In this document: positions 1-8,324 of the stretch, one piece after another
Layout: each line of letters opens with the position of its first letter
Position numbering within the stretch: position 1 is the first letter of the stretch
DNA from: Dorea sp. 5-2
GTDB taxonomy: Bacteria > Bacillota > Clostridia > Lachnospirales > Lachnospiraceae
Length of the DNA: 32,646 nt
NCBI RefSeq assembly: GCF_000403455.2
Contig: NZ_KE159719.1
Location: 1 to 32,646 of the forward strand
Reading direction: 5' to 3'
Notes under the pieces: model-generated
Database searches by the model: none
Told to the model about the DNA's origin: nothing
The model's input: only the letters and a program-made list of their open reading frames with translations
Program-made: the position numbers and the translations under genes

Positions 1-362
<362 letters not shown>

Positions 363-536
363 AAAGGTGGATAGGTTAAAGAGGAAGATGGAAGGTTAAG
401 AGGGTTTAGCCTTAATGATTTCTTGTATGCAGTTTTGAAGGTACATAAAAAGATTCTACAATATATGAGTGTAAGTATCAGAGTATTTGCACCGTATATT
501 GTATTTTTTTGTTTAAATAAAATTTCCGCAAATCTT
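363..536 (+). other. rRNA operon trailer without a 5S gene
   Basis: This A/T-rich spacer lies between the 23S end and the hairpin before the NRAMP gene. A small stem at 392-399/406-413 (AAGGTTAA/TTAGCCTT with one G-U pair) may be a processing or weak termination structure. I looked for a 5S rRNA and saw nothing of the right length or helix pattern. No convincing protein gene is present. Confidence 0.6.
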
Positions 537-568
537 AGGAGGCTGTCTTGTGTTTTGAACAGCCTCCT
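537..568 (-). terminator. Hairpin between the rRNA operon and the NRAMP gene
   Basis: A perfect 10-bp stem, AGGAGGCTGT at 537-546 with ACAGCCTCCT at 559-568, has a 12-nt loop. It begins 6 bp past the NRAMP stop codon and also lies downstream of the rRNA operon, so it may act in both directions. U-tracts on either side are short (ATATTT on plus, AAGATTT on minus), so efficiency is uncertain. Confidence 0.65.
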
Positions 569-574
569 ATATTT

Positions 575-1798
575 CTATCCAATAAGTTTCATAATTACGT
601 TATTCCATAACATATTCATTCCCATTGCCAGAGTAACGGCACAAGCGATACCTCCCAGAATATTCTGTAATAAAGAATTGGTATGTTTGCCTAACATTTT
701 CTTGTTGTTTCCCGATATTACGAAGAAAATGGCGATAAACGGTAAGAAGAAACCGGATAAAGCCTGTGTTACGATGATGATCTGAGTCGGTGTCTTGCCC
801 ATCATAGCAAGGACAGTACCGAATGCGATAATAATGCAGGTCAGGATCTTGCGCAAATTATCTTTCTGTTCCCAGTGAAGCAGCCGGGCAATAATGACGC
901 CGCACATGAATGGGGTTGCGATACTGGAGGATAATCCTGCAAGGAATAGACCTAGATCACCGATAATACGCGCTGCAGAGCCAAGTACAGGTTCAAGTGA
1001 TTGTGAGAATATGACGGGATTGGTAATCTCTGTGCCGGTTCCATAGAGCACTGTACCGGCTGTGATTATAATGCCAAGTGTCATAAGAACACCTAAGATG
1101 ACGTTGAATCTTGTGTCGAACTTAGAATCACCATAGCCCTCATCGTCTTTATATTTTCCCTGGCAGCCCATGGAATGATATACTAAGTTGATCGCGATGA
1201 TCGTTGTTCCGATAAGTCCCATACAATTCACGAGGCTTCCTTCCGGAAGGCTTGGAACAATACCTTTGGCTACGTTACCCCAGTCAGGTTTGGACAGGAA
1301 CATCGTGATAACAAACAATACGCCCATAGCCACTACGAAGAACTGGCATACAAGCTCTAAAAGCTTTGGCGTACCGAATACAACGGTTGCGATGGCAATA
1401 AGCCCAACAATGAGCCCTGTAATGGATACTGGTAATCCGGTAAGGTCCGCTAAACCATTTGCCGCGCCGATCTCGTTTCCCGCCATGAAGCCAAGACCGG
1501 TAAATAAGATTGCAAGTCCCATAAACCATGTGACAAATCCTTTCCATGCCCGGCTTTCACTCATGCCAAGCGTTGTCTCAATGACACTGTGGCCGCCGTA
1601 TGCAGCGATCCGGGAAGATATGTCCATCAAAATAATGGATGCGATACCTGAGAAGATCACTGCCCATAACATCGCATATTGAAAGTTTGTTCCGGAGATC
1701 GTAGATGTCGTGATCGTGCCGGGTCCGATAAATGCACTGGCAATAATAGCCGCCGGACCCATGTTTTTCATTTTCTCAATAAAAGATTTTTTTTTCAC
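575..1798 (-). CDS. Divergent NRAMP-family divalent metal transporter (possibly Mg2+-type)
   Basis: This 407-aa polytopic membrane protein has the LeuT-like NRAMP fold signature: TM1 begins GPAAIIASAFIGPG and TM6 contains GTTIIAINLVYHS. The gene starts at GTG 1796-1798 with an AAAGGA ribosome site (1808-1813). Classical NRAMPs bind Mn/Fe through the DPGN motif of TM1 and the MPH motif of TM6. Here these read GPGT (residues 25-28) and IAI (201-203), so the Asp, Asn and Met ligands and the TM6 His are all replaced. Loss of these ligands is a hallmark of NRAMP-related transporters, some of which carry Mg2+ in Firmicutes. Mg2+ is therefore my inferred substrate, not shown here. No M-box riboswitch fits in the 117-bp upstream gap. 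Length is normal for the family. Confidence 0.85.
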   Translation of the reverse strand: MKKKSFIEKMKNMGPAAIIASAFIGPGTITTSTISGTNFQYAMLWAVIFSGIASIILMDISSRIAAYGGHSVIETTLGMSESRAWKGFVTWFMGLAILFTGLGFMAGNEIGAANGLADLTGLPVSITGLIVGLIAIATVVFGTPKLLELVCQFFVVAMGVLFVITMFLSKPDWGNVAKGIVPSLPEGSLVNCMGLIGTTIIAINLVYHSMGCQGKYKDDEGYGDSKFDTRFNVILGVLMTLGIIITAGTVLYGTGTEITNPVIFSQSLEPVLGSAARIIGDLGLFLAGLSSSIATPFMCGVIIARLLHWEQKDNLRKILTCIIIAFGTVLAMMGKTPTQIIIVTQALSGFFLPFIAIFFVISGNNKKMLGKHTNSLLQNILGGIACAVTLAMGMNMLWNNVIMKLIG

Positions 1799-1843
1799 GT
1801 TCTTAATTCCTTTCTCTTTTCTTTAGATAAAATCTTCTATAAT

Positions 1844-1852
1844 AGTATACCA
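1844..1852 (-). promoter_or_regulatory. Extended -10 promoter of the NRAMP gene
   Basis: On the minus strand TGGTATACT is an extended -10 element (TG-N-TATACT). No good -35 hexamer lies 17 bp further up, as is common for extended -10 promoters. Transcription would start about 40 nt before the GTG codon. Its presence suggests the gene is transcribed separately from coaBC. Confidence 0.5.
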
Positions 1853-1915
1853 TAATATTTGATACATTTTGTTATTTTTATGATCAGCCGTACACTTTTA
1901 TATCGGAAATTCAAG

Positions 1916-3106
1916 TCACAGAGAAAGCAGTTTATCTAATATATGAAATGCGACGTCTTCTTTTTCCATGATAGGAAGCTCTATGGTCTCATCATCTGTG
2001 ATCATAGTAACAATATTGGTATTTGTCTCGAAACCGGCGCCTTTCATTTTCAGGTTATTTGCAACGATCATATCCAGGTTCTTTTTCACAAGCTTTTTCC
2101 TTGAATTTTCTAACATGTTTTCTGTCTCCATAGAGAATCCGCAGAGGATCTGCCCGGATCGCTTATGAAGCCCCAGATATTGGAGAATATCGTCCGTCCG
2201 CTCCAGAGGTATAGAGAGCTCTGTGTCAGTTTTTTTGACTTTTTCATCGGATACCTTTGCGGGGCGATAATCTGCTACGGCGGCGGCTTTGATGATGATA
2301 TCCATATCTTTACTATGGGATACGACCGCTTCATACATATCTTTCGCCGTAACGACAGGAACGATTGTTGTAAATAGCGGAGGTTTCAGAGCGGTTTTGC
2401 CGGTGATCAGCGTAACATCGGCGCCTCGAAGCGCGCAGGCTCTGGCGATACTATATCCCATTTTCCCGGAAGAATGATTGGTGATGTATCGGACAGGGTC
2501 GATGGCTTCCTGCGTCGGACCGGCGGTTACCATAACTTTCATACCGCTCATGTCTTTTTTGTATGCACAGCATTGCAGAATGTGTTCGTACAGGACTTCC
2601 GGTTCAGGCATCTTTCCCGTCCCAGTATCGCCGCAGGCAAGGTAACCGTCCGCCGGTTTGATGATCTTCATCCCGTATTTGGCAAGAAGCGTCAGGTTGT
2701 CCTGGGTGATGGGATTCTCATACATACCCGTGTTCATTGCCGGGGCGATGAGTTTTGGGGCGGCGCTTGCGAGGATTGTCGTGGTGAGCATGTCATCCGC
2801 GAGACCGTGTGCAAGTTTTGCGATGATATTAGCAGTCGCCGGAGCAACGATGATAGCGTCGGCTTTTTTGGCGAGAGCAACGTGTTCTACCTTGAACTCA
2901 AAATTGCGGTCAAACGTATCTGTGATACACTTGTTGCCGGTCAGAGATTCGAAGGTGATCGGATTGATGAAATTAACGGCGTGGCTGGTCATGATCACAC
3001 GGACTTCCGCGCCTGATTTTACGAGCATACTGGCAAGGGATGCGCTTTTGTATGCGGCGATCCCGCCTGTCACGCCAAGGAGGATGGTTTTATTCTTAAG
3101 ATTCAT
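1916..3106 (-). CDS. coaBC: Bifunctional phosphopantothenoylcysteine decarboxylase / phosphopantothenate-cysteine ligase
   Basis: This 396-aa protein catalyses two coenzyme A steps: CTP-dependent coupling of 4'-phosphopantothenate to cysteine (CoaB) and flavin-dependent decarboxylation to 4'-phosphopantetheine (CoaC). The N-terminal CoaC half has GVTGGIAAYK near residue 11, catalytic His75, the PAMN motif (122-125) and Cys158 in GYLACGDTG, at the same positions as in the E. coli enzyme. The C-terminal CoaB half starts at about 190 with VMVTAGPTQEAID and NHSSGKMG, and has ADYRPAK and the KVKK lysines near 290. Start ATG 3104-3106 has an AAAGGA site 8 nt upstream. Its own promoter precedes it. 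It is a housekeeping gene with no sign of damage. Confidence 0.97.
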   Translation of the reverse strand: MNLKNKTILLGVTGGIAAYKSASLASMLVKSGAEVRVIMTSHAVNFINPITFESLTGNKCITDTFDRNFEFKVEHVALAKKADAIIVAPATANIIAKLAHGLADDMLTTTILASAAPKLIAPAMNTGMYENPITQDNLTLLAKYGMKIIKPADGYLACGDTGTGKMPEPEVLYEHILQCCAYKKDMSGMKVMVTAGPTQEAIDPVRYITNHSSGKMGYSIARACALRGADVTLITGKTALKPPLFTTIVPVVTAKDMYEAVVSHSKDMDIIIKAAAVADYRPAKVSDEKVKKTDTELSIPLERTDDILQYLGLHKRSGQILCGFSMETENMLENSRKKLVKKNLDMIVANNLKMKGAGFETNTNIVTMITDDETIELPIMEKEDVAFHILDKLLSL

Positions 3107-3150
3107 ATGCCTTGTCCTTTCAGGATAGATTTTGTAAAATATTCCTTATC

Positions 3151-3179
3151 ACTATAGCGTGTTTTGAGAAATGTTGCAA
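3151..3179 (-). promoter_or_regulatory. Promoter of coaBC
   Basis: On the minus strand, -35 TTGCAA (3174-3179) and -10 TATAGT (3151-3156) are separated by 17 bp. Both match the sigma-A consensus well and lie 45-70 nt upstream of the ATG. Confidence 0.6.
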
Positions 3180-3197
3180 GGAATTATAAGAATGAAA

Positions 3198-3226
3198 TGG
3201 ACTTTATGGCAGTATCGTGATAGAAT
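3198..3226 (+). promoter_or_regulatory. Candidate promoter of the lipoprotein gene
   Basis: TGGACT (3198-3203) and TAGAAT (3221-3226) are 17 bp apart. If used, the 5' leader would be about 140 nt. I saw no riboswitch-like structure in that leader. Confidence 0.35.
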
Positions 3227-3371
3227 ATATAGTATCTGGCGGTAATTTGTCATATGAAGGCGGCTCTTATTAGCAGAGTCATGCAGGAGGCTGTCGGATG
3301 ATCAGGCTGCAGGAAAAGTAGAGGCTGGAAGATAAGAAGTTTAAGAAAATATGGAAATATGGAGCGGGGTT

Positions 3372-4019
3372 ATGAAGATGAAGAAGATAGTTATTTTAGG
3401 GTTGATCGTTGTGACATGTATGATGATGGCAGGATGTAAGGGGAAAGAAGAGAAGAAGAACGAAGATCAAAAAACGGCAGAACAGTCGCAGGAGCAGACG
3501 TCAGACACAACGGATACAGCTAGTAATGAACTGCCGGAGGAGGAAGGAGCGAGTACCGCAGGAGTGGATGGAGTTCCTGCTCTTTGCACGGATGATAAGA
3601 GCGTCAGTATTACCATTAACCGGCCGGAAGGATTCGAAGATTCCGAATTTAGCTCGGAGCATCAGGTTGCTTTCCAGAGGATCGGCGCTGACGGGACGAG
3701 CAGTACGCAGCTGAATCTGCGGCTGATGACAGAGGATGAGAATACTGTGATGACAACGGCGCAGCAGGAGGTAGAATATCTCTTAAGCGCGAATTCTGAC
3801 GGTACGGGCAATGTAGGAGAGATGATGTCCCAACAGGCTGGGAACAGACAATGGTCATACTTTACATATTCTCTGGAGGGCGTGGAAGGATACCGCATAT
3901 GGACAACTCTTGCGAACGGATGCGTGATCTCATGTACGGCAGAGAATCTGGGAAGCGGATTGGAGCCTTTGACTGTGGATTATCTGCTCCAGATACTGGA
4001 AGCGTCTATTCAGGAATAG
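3372..4019 (+). CDS. Putative secreted lipoprotein, function unknown
   Basis: This is a 215-aa protein from ATG 3372, chosen over ATG 3351 because GGAGCGGGG lies just before it and the signal peptide then starts with MKMKKIVILG. The lipobox is MMAGC, with Cys22 as the predicted lipidated residue. Residues ~23-65 form a low-complexity Lys/Glu/Gln/Thr linker of the kind that tethers domains to the membrane. The remainder (about 145 aa) is mixed polar and hydrophobic, predicted beta-rich, without a motif I recognise. It stands alone between coaBC (divergent) and its own strong terminator, so context gives no functional hint. Confidence 0.8.
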   Translation: MKMKKIVILGLIVVTCMMMAGCKGKEEKKNEDQKTAEQSQEQTSDTTDTASNELPEEEGASTAGVDGVPALCTDDKSVSITINRPEGFEDSEFSSEHQVAFQRIGADGTSSTQLNLRLMTEDENTVMTTAQQEVEYLLSANSDGTGNVGEMMSQQAGNRQWSYFTYSLEGVEGYRIWTTLANGCVISCTAENLGSGLEPLTVDYLLQILEASIQE

Positions 4020-4051
4020 AGCTTATATTAGAGGATCATATCGAAATTGAG

Positions 4052-4104
4052 AAACTGCAAAGATATCGGAATATTCTGTATTCTGACATCTTTGCAGTTT
4101 TTTC
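4052..4104 (+). terminator. Rho-independent terminator of the lipoprotein gene
   Basis: The 13-bp perfect stem AAACTGCAAAGAT (4052-4064) / ATCTTTGCAGTTT (4088-4100) is followed directly by TTTC. The loop is 23 nt. Confidence 0.85.
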
Positions 4105-4149
4105 TTGTCATGAAAAGCAGTTTTAGGTATCGAAATCAAGAATAATCCA

Positions 4150-4158
4150 TGCTAAAAT
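4150..4158 (+). promoter_or_regulatory. Extended -10 promoter of the two-component operon
   Basis: TGCTAAAAT is an extended -10 (TG-N-TAAAAT), about 50 nt before the kinase start. No clear -35 is visible. Confidence 0.45.
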
Positions 4159-4209
4159 AGAAAAGTACATGATTGTAAATGGAATTGTCCATTGAAATCG
4201 GGAGAGATT

Positions 4210-5979
4210 ATGAAGAAGTCATTTAGCACAAAGTTTTTTATTATAGCCGTGATCTTTATTGTTGCGGTTGTTCCGAGTATGATCGCATCTTATCTGTATT
4301 ATCGTTCAGAGAGGCATTCCATCGCCGAAAAGGCAAGAGAATATGAGACGCGTGTCTTAAGAGATATGCAGAATGACTTCGAACAGCTCAGATCACAGCT
4401 TGAGAATATCCAGTATGAAGTGACGAGCCAATTCGTTTCTCTGGGAATGGGAAAGATCGACGCTACGAGTCTGCAGGCGGGAGAGGTTGAGAAGATACAT
4501 CTTTTTGAGATGCAGCTTCAAAGCATACGGAGGACGTCGGCGGGGATCAATAATATCTATGTGATCAACAAGAAAGACGGCAGAGAAGCGGTTTATGGTT
4601 CCACATACAGATTCTATAAAAAATGGCTTCTGGAGGAAGAATTTTTGAAGAGGGAGTATACCTCTTCCCGGGAATGGAGTATCATTCCGGATCATCCGGT
4701 GAATTATCTTACTTCCAAGGTCGAAAAAAAGTATAAGCAGAATTGTTTTTCCTTTATTATCGGACTTGCGAGCCTGGATGAGGATGGAAAGTTTGAGTAT
4801 TTGCTCCAGATAGATTTCCATTCTGAATATGTGTATTCTATCATACACAATATAAGGTTAAATGAAAGAGATTCCGTAGCTGTCATTGACAGAGACGGGA
4901 ATATGATCGAGAAAGCAGGAAGCGAGGAGGATCTTAAGAGGCTTCTGGCACAAGAGAATAGCAGTGTGGTGAGAGAGCCCGGGGTCATTGATATCAGAAG
5001 AGAAAAGGATATTATGATCTCAGGAGTATATATTCCGGAGCTTCAGGCATGTGTCTATAAACTCTCCCACCCATTTACGGAAGGCGCAAAAGAACAGTTA
5101 TATAAACAGATAATATTTCTGATGCTCGTCTCTCTGTTCGTTGCGGTCATTGCGGCAACCAAGGTTGCGTCTTCCTTCATGCGTCCATTTGAGCAGATCA
5201 TAGACGCCACCATGCATGCGATGAAGGATGCGTCCGGTATGCAGCGGGTGTCGATCGGGTCACGGAGTTCTTACATTCAACAGATGGAAGCGCATTTTAA
5301 CATCCTGATCGACAGGATCAATGAGCTGATCAAAGACATGCTGAGGAAAGAGACGGAGAAGCGAGATCTGGAGATGAGGATGCTTCAGGCGCAGATCAAT
5401 CCGCATTTCTTATATAATACACTGAATTGTATTAAGTGGATGGCGCTTATGAAGAAGGAGCCGGAGATCGCCCGGGCGATCACTTCGCTTGTCACACTGT
5501 TAGAATACTGCTGTAAAGATACGAGCGCATTGGTGCCGCTTGAGGATGAAGTAGCGTTTCTGGAGGATTATATCCGGATACAGCGGTTAAGGAACGCAGA
5601 CCAGGAGATTGCGGTGGTCTTTGATATTGCAGAGGAGGCGAGAGAACTTAAGGTTGTAAAATTGTCTCTGCAGCCTGGCGTCGAGAATGCTTTTATCCAT
5701 GCATTTCCGGAGAAGAAAAAGGGCGCAAGGATCTGTGTGAGGGCATATGTAGATGAGAGAAAGTTGGTCCTGGAGGTAGAGGATAATGGAATAGGGTTCA
5801 ATACGGATCTTGTCAGGAAGAATATGACGGGGATCGGAAGCAAGAATGTGGATGACAGGATCCGGCTGACGTTCGGAGAGGAATTTGGACAGTCTATTGA
5901 AAGCGAGATAGGCAGGGGCACCAGAGTGAAGATCATGCAGCCGGTGATCGGCACGGATCAGGACAATGCGGTGCAGTGA
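4210..5979 (+). CDS. YesM-type sensor histidine kinase
   Basis: This 589-aa membrane kinase of the LytS/YesM class usually pairs with an AraC-type regulator to control sugar transport genes. The start is ATG 4210 with GGAGAG at 4201-4206; a TTG at 4192 is less likely. TM1 spans about residues 9-31, an extracellular sensor region 32-299, TM2 about 300-322, then a HAMP-like linker. The kinase core starts around 385 with LQAQINPHFLYNTLN; the phosphoacceptor is His399. The N-box is VENAFIHAF (about 491-499) and the G-box DNGIGF (525-530). The stop is 16 nt before the partner regulator's preferred start. The ligand is unknown; the adjacent importer suggests a sugar or sugar derivative. Confidence 0.95.
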   Translation: MKKSFSTKFFIIAVIFIVAVVPSMIASYLYYRSERHSIAEKAREYETRVLRDMQNDFEQLRSQLENIQYEVTSQFVSLGMGKIDATSLQAGEVEKIHLFEMQLQSIRRTSAGINNIYVINKKDGREAVYGSTYRFYKKWLLEEEFLKREYTSSREWSIIPDHPVNYLTSKVEKKYKQNCFSFIIGLASLDEDGKFEYLLQIDFHSEYVYSIIHNIRLNERDSVAVIDRDGNMIEKAGSEEDLKRLLAQENSSVVREPGVIDIRREKDIMISGVYIPELQACVYKLSHPFTEGAKEQLYKQIIFLMLVSLFVAVIAATKVASSFMRPFEQIIDATMHAMKDASGMQRVSIGSRSSYIQQMEAHFNILIDRINELIKDMLRKETEKRDLEMRMLQAQINPHFLYNTLNCIKWMALMKKEPEIARAITSLVTLLEYCCKDTSALVPLEDEVAFLEDYIRIQRLRNADQEIAVVFDIAEEARELKVVKLSLQPGVENAFIHAFPEKKKGARICVRAYVDERKLVLEVEDNGIGFNTDLVRKNMTGIGSKNVDDRIRLTFGEEFGQSIESEIGRGTRVKIMQPVIGTDQDNAVQ

Positions 5980-5995
5980 AGAGAGGAAGAGAGAA

Positions 5996-6733
5996 GTGAG
6001 GAATGTATTACTGGTAGATGACGAATCTATGGTGCGGATCGGTGTGAAGACCTGTGTGGACTGGCAGCAGCTGGACATAGGTAATGTATTTGAGGCAGCG
6101 AATGGATCAGAGGCGCTTGAGATCGTCCGGAACAATCAGATAGATATTATCATTACGGATCTTAAGATGTCTGTTATGGACGGTTTTGCAATGTTAGACG
6201 AGCTAAAATCTATGCCGGGGAAGCCGGAAGTGATCGTAATGAGCTGCTACAATGATTACGATAATATGCGCCGGGCGATGACCTGCGGGGTGAAGGACTT
6301 TCTGTTCAAGCCGCAGATGTATCCGGAGGATATAGAAGAGGCTGTCAGGAAAGTGCAAAAAGAGATGGCAAAGAACAGGATCCCGGATGAAAGGAGCGGG
6401 AAGAAGAGGGATGTACTGTCCGGTGCACTGCAATTTATTGACAGTCATCTTGCCGATCCGGATCTGTGTCAGGATATGGTGGCGGAATATACCGGGCTGA
6501 GCGTATCTTATTTCTGCAGGCTCTTTAAAAATGAGATGGGGATCAGTTATTCCAATTATATTATCAAGAAGCGCATAGAGCTTGCGGAGCAGTTATACAG
6601 GACGACGGATATGAAGGTGTATGAGATCGCGGGCAAGGTTGGATATACGAATGAAAAGTATTTTGCGCGGCTGTATAAAGAACAGACGGGACACAGTATG
6701 AAGAACTTGATCAAGAAAGGAAAAAAGGAGTAG
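5996..6733 (+). CDS. YesN-type response regulator with AraC DNA-binding domain
   Basis: This protein is 245 aa if started at GTG 5996, so that it begins MRNVLLVDDE like its relatives, with AGAGGAAG at 5982-5989 as ribosome site. An ATG at 5966 would add ten residues and overlap the kinase stop. The receiver domain has the acidic pair in LLVDDE, phosphoacceptor Asp55 in ITDLKMSVMDG and the conserved Lys in KDFLFKP. The C-terminal ~100 residues carry two AraC helix-turn-helix motifs (DMVAEYTGLSVSYFCRLF and KVGYTNEKYFARLY). It likely activates the ABC importer operon that follows. Confidence 0.95.
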   Translation: MRNVLLVDDESMVRIGVKTCVDWQQLDIGNVFEAANGSEALEIVRNNQIDIIITDLKMSVMDGFAMLDELKSMPGKPEVIVMSCYNDYDNMRRAMTCGVKDFLFKPQMYPEDIEEAVRKVQKEMAKNRIPDERSGKKRDVLSGALQFIDSHLADPDLCQDMVAEYTGLSVSYFCRLFKNEMGISYSNYIIKKRIELAEQLYRTTDMKVYEIAGKVGYTNEKYFARLYKEQTGHSMKNLIKKGKKE

Positions 6734-6751
6734 ACGGACTACTCTTTTTTT
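6728..6751 (+). terminator. Terminator overlapping the regulator's stop codon
   Basis: GAGTAG (6728-6733), loop ACGGA and CTACTC (6739-6744) are followed by seven T's. The TAG stop codon forms part of the 5' arm, so translation to the stop would melt the short stem. This separates the two-component genes from the importer operon. Confidence 0.7.
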
Positions 6752-6800
6752 GTTGTCTGTATATTTGGAAACATGCTTTTTTGATTAAAAATTACAGGTA

Positions 6801-6819
6801 TTTTGTCCTGATGACAAAA
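6801..6819 (+). promoter_or_regulatory. Inverted repeat, candidate regulator site
   Basis: TTTTGTC (6801-6807) and GACAAAA (6813-6819) form a perfect 7-bp dyad with a 5-bp centre. It lies 44 bp upstream of the importer's candidate -35. A second weaker A/T dyad (AAATAC/GTATTA) follows at about 6824-6839. The position suits activation by the adjacent AraC-type regulator, but this is inferred from position only. Confidence 0.4.
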
Positions 6820-6862
6820 AAGAAATACTTTTTGTATTATTTTGTTAAGAATACACAAGAAA

Positions 6863-6892
6863 TGGTCAAAAAGGCGGGGATTGTTGTATAAA
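6863..6892 (+). promoter_or_regulatory. Candidate promoter of the sugar importer operon
   Basis: TGGTCA (6863-6868) and TATAAA (6887-6892) are spaced 18 bp. The weak -35 fits an activator-dependent promoter. The leader to the ATG is about 55 nt. Confidence 0.45.
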
Positions 6893-6953
6893 ATCCTGGG
6901 AAGTATAATAATAATAACAAATTTAACAAAGCAAAATCAAAGGAGGAAATGCT

Positions 6954-8300
6954 ATGAAAATGCAAAAAAGGATTTTGACGGCGCTTCTGACGGCGTCACT
7001 TCTGGGGACATGTGTGATGGGATGTTCATCCGGCGGCAAAGAGGATGGGGAAAAGTCAGAGTCAGGAAAACGCTTCGAAGGGGTGACTTTGAGATTTGCA
7101 CCGAACTGGGGAACCGATCCGGATCATGAGATTGGACGTACGATGCTGGAAGAGTTCTGCGAAGAGACCGGGCTTACCATAGAATTAGAGGAGATCACCG
7201 GAGACGAGATGAAGAATAAGATATCCGTAGACGCCGCGGCGGATAATCTTCCGGATGTCTGGCAGTATTGGCCGGGTTGTGTGTGTAAAGACCTTGCAGA
7301 TGCTGACTTGCTGGCGGATTGTTCGGAATATCTTGAGAAAAGCGAAGTGATCAAGAAGGATCATTTCGGTGATGCGGCTCTTGCGCCGTGTACATTTGAC
7401 AAAGAGATCCTGGCGCTTCCGAGGATGGGTGCCACCGGCGTATTCCTGGTCAATAAGGAGATCTTTAAAGAGAATGAACTGGAAGCTCCTAAGACATGGG
7501 ATGAACTGATAGAGGTCAGTAAAGCATTGCGTGAGAAAGGGATCACACCGCTTAATGTCGGGTCGAAGCTGGGGAATCCGTCGCACTTCTTCTATAACGA
7601 GTTGGTGTGTCAGTTTGAAGAGGGCGTTCAGGATGTCAATAATCTTCTGGACTCTTCGAAGACAACGTTTAAGACAGACGCTATGCAATACGCGGCGGAT
7701 AAGATTGAAGAGATGGTCAAGGCAGGATGCTTTGCAGACGATGTACTGGGATCTACCGGCGACTGGTCTCCGTCATCTGCATACTATGACGAAGGATATT
7801 CGGCGATGTGTTATACATTCAGCTGGCAGTTCGCGTCTCTGTCAGACGAGACAATTGAGAAATCTGAGATTATTAAGATCCCTCAGATCGCGGAGACCGA
7901 CAGGGAAGACAATCATATGCAGGGGACGACCAATGACTGTTGGTGTATCAGTAAAAAGGCATGGGAAGATACTGCGAAGCAGGAGGCGATCACGGCTCTT
8001 ATGGATTTCCTGATGTGGGATTATACAAAGGAGATTGCACAGAAGGGATACATTATCACGGTTGATGCAGAGATCGACAAGACGATTGATTATGAAGCGC
8101 TGGATTCAAAGCTGATGTCTCAGGTTCTTCAGTGGAGAAGCGATAATAATATAGAGGCGGATCCTATGATCTGGCAGAGTCTTCCGAATCTTGCGATCCA
8201 GACAGACTATTGTAATGCGCTTGACGAATTGTGGGCAGGAACGATCACCGGAGATGAATTTATAGACAAATGCGAAGCTTCTGTAGAAAGTAATCTATAG
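6954..8300 (+). CDS. ABC importer solute-binding lipoprotein (family 1)
   Basis: This 448-aa extracellular solute-binding protein delivers a carbohydrate-like ligand to the permeases encoded next. It has a lipoprotein signal peptide with lipobox VMGC (Cys24), a short Ser/Gly/Glu linker, then a two-lobe binding domain opening with VTLRFAPNWG. Typical family 1 features include LPDVWQYWPG and the inter-lobe region around PRMGATGVFLVNKEIF. The start ATG 6954 has AGGAGG at 6941-6946. It is the first gene of an operon with two permeases, a nucleoside hydrolase and RhaA. The ligand cannot be read from sequence; the family takes oligosaccharides, glycosides and related compounds. Confidence 0.93.
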   Translation: MKMQKRILTALLTASLLGTCVMGCSSGGKEDGEKSESGKRFEGVTLRFAPNWGTDPDHEIGRTMLEEFCEETGLTIELEEITGDEMKNKISVDAAADNLPDVWQYWPGCVCKDLADADLLADCSEYLEKSEVIKKDHFGDAALAPCTFDKEILALPRMGATGVFLVNKEIFKENELEAPKTWDELIEVSKALREKGITPLNVGSKLGNPSHFFYNELVCQFEEGVQDVNNLLDSSKTTFKTDAMQYAADKIEEMVKAGCFADDVLGSTGDWSPSSAYYDEGYSAMCYTFSWQFASLSDETIEKSEIIKIPQIAETDREDNHMQGTTNDCWCISKKAWEDTAKQEAITALMDFLMWDYTKEIAQKGYIITVDAEIDKTIDYEALDSKLMSQVLQWRSDNNIEADPMIWQSLPNLAIQTDYCNALDELWAGTITGDEFIDKCEASVESNL

Positions 8301-8324
8301 GCTGGAAAAGGAGAAACTGAAAAT

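Noticed and set aside
423..785. Plus-strand open frame of 120 codons after the rRNA operon
   Set aside because: It overlaps the NRAMP gene antisense, has no ribosome site, and its N-terminal part lies in the A/T-rich rRNA trailer.
1799..1915. Possible M-box riboswitch before the NRAMP gene
   Set aside because: The gap is only 117 bp, already holds an extended -10 promoter about 40 nt from the start codon, and shows no long conserved fold.
2474..3016. Long plus-strand frame of 180 codons
   Set aside because: It lies entirely antisense to coaBC, whose protein is conserved at every catalytic residue; no ribosome site.
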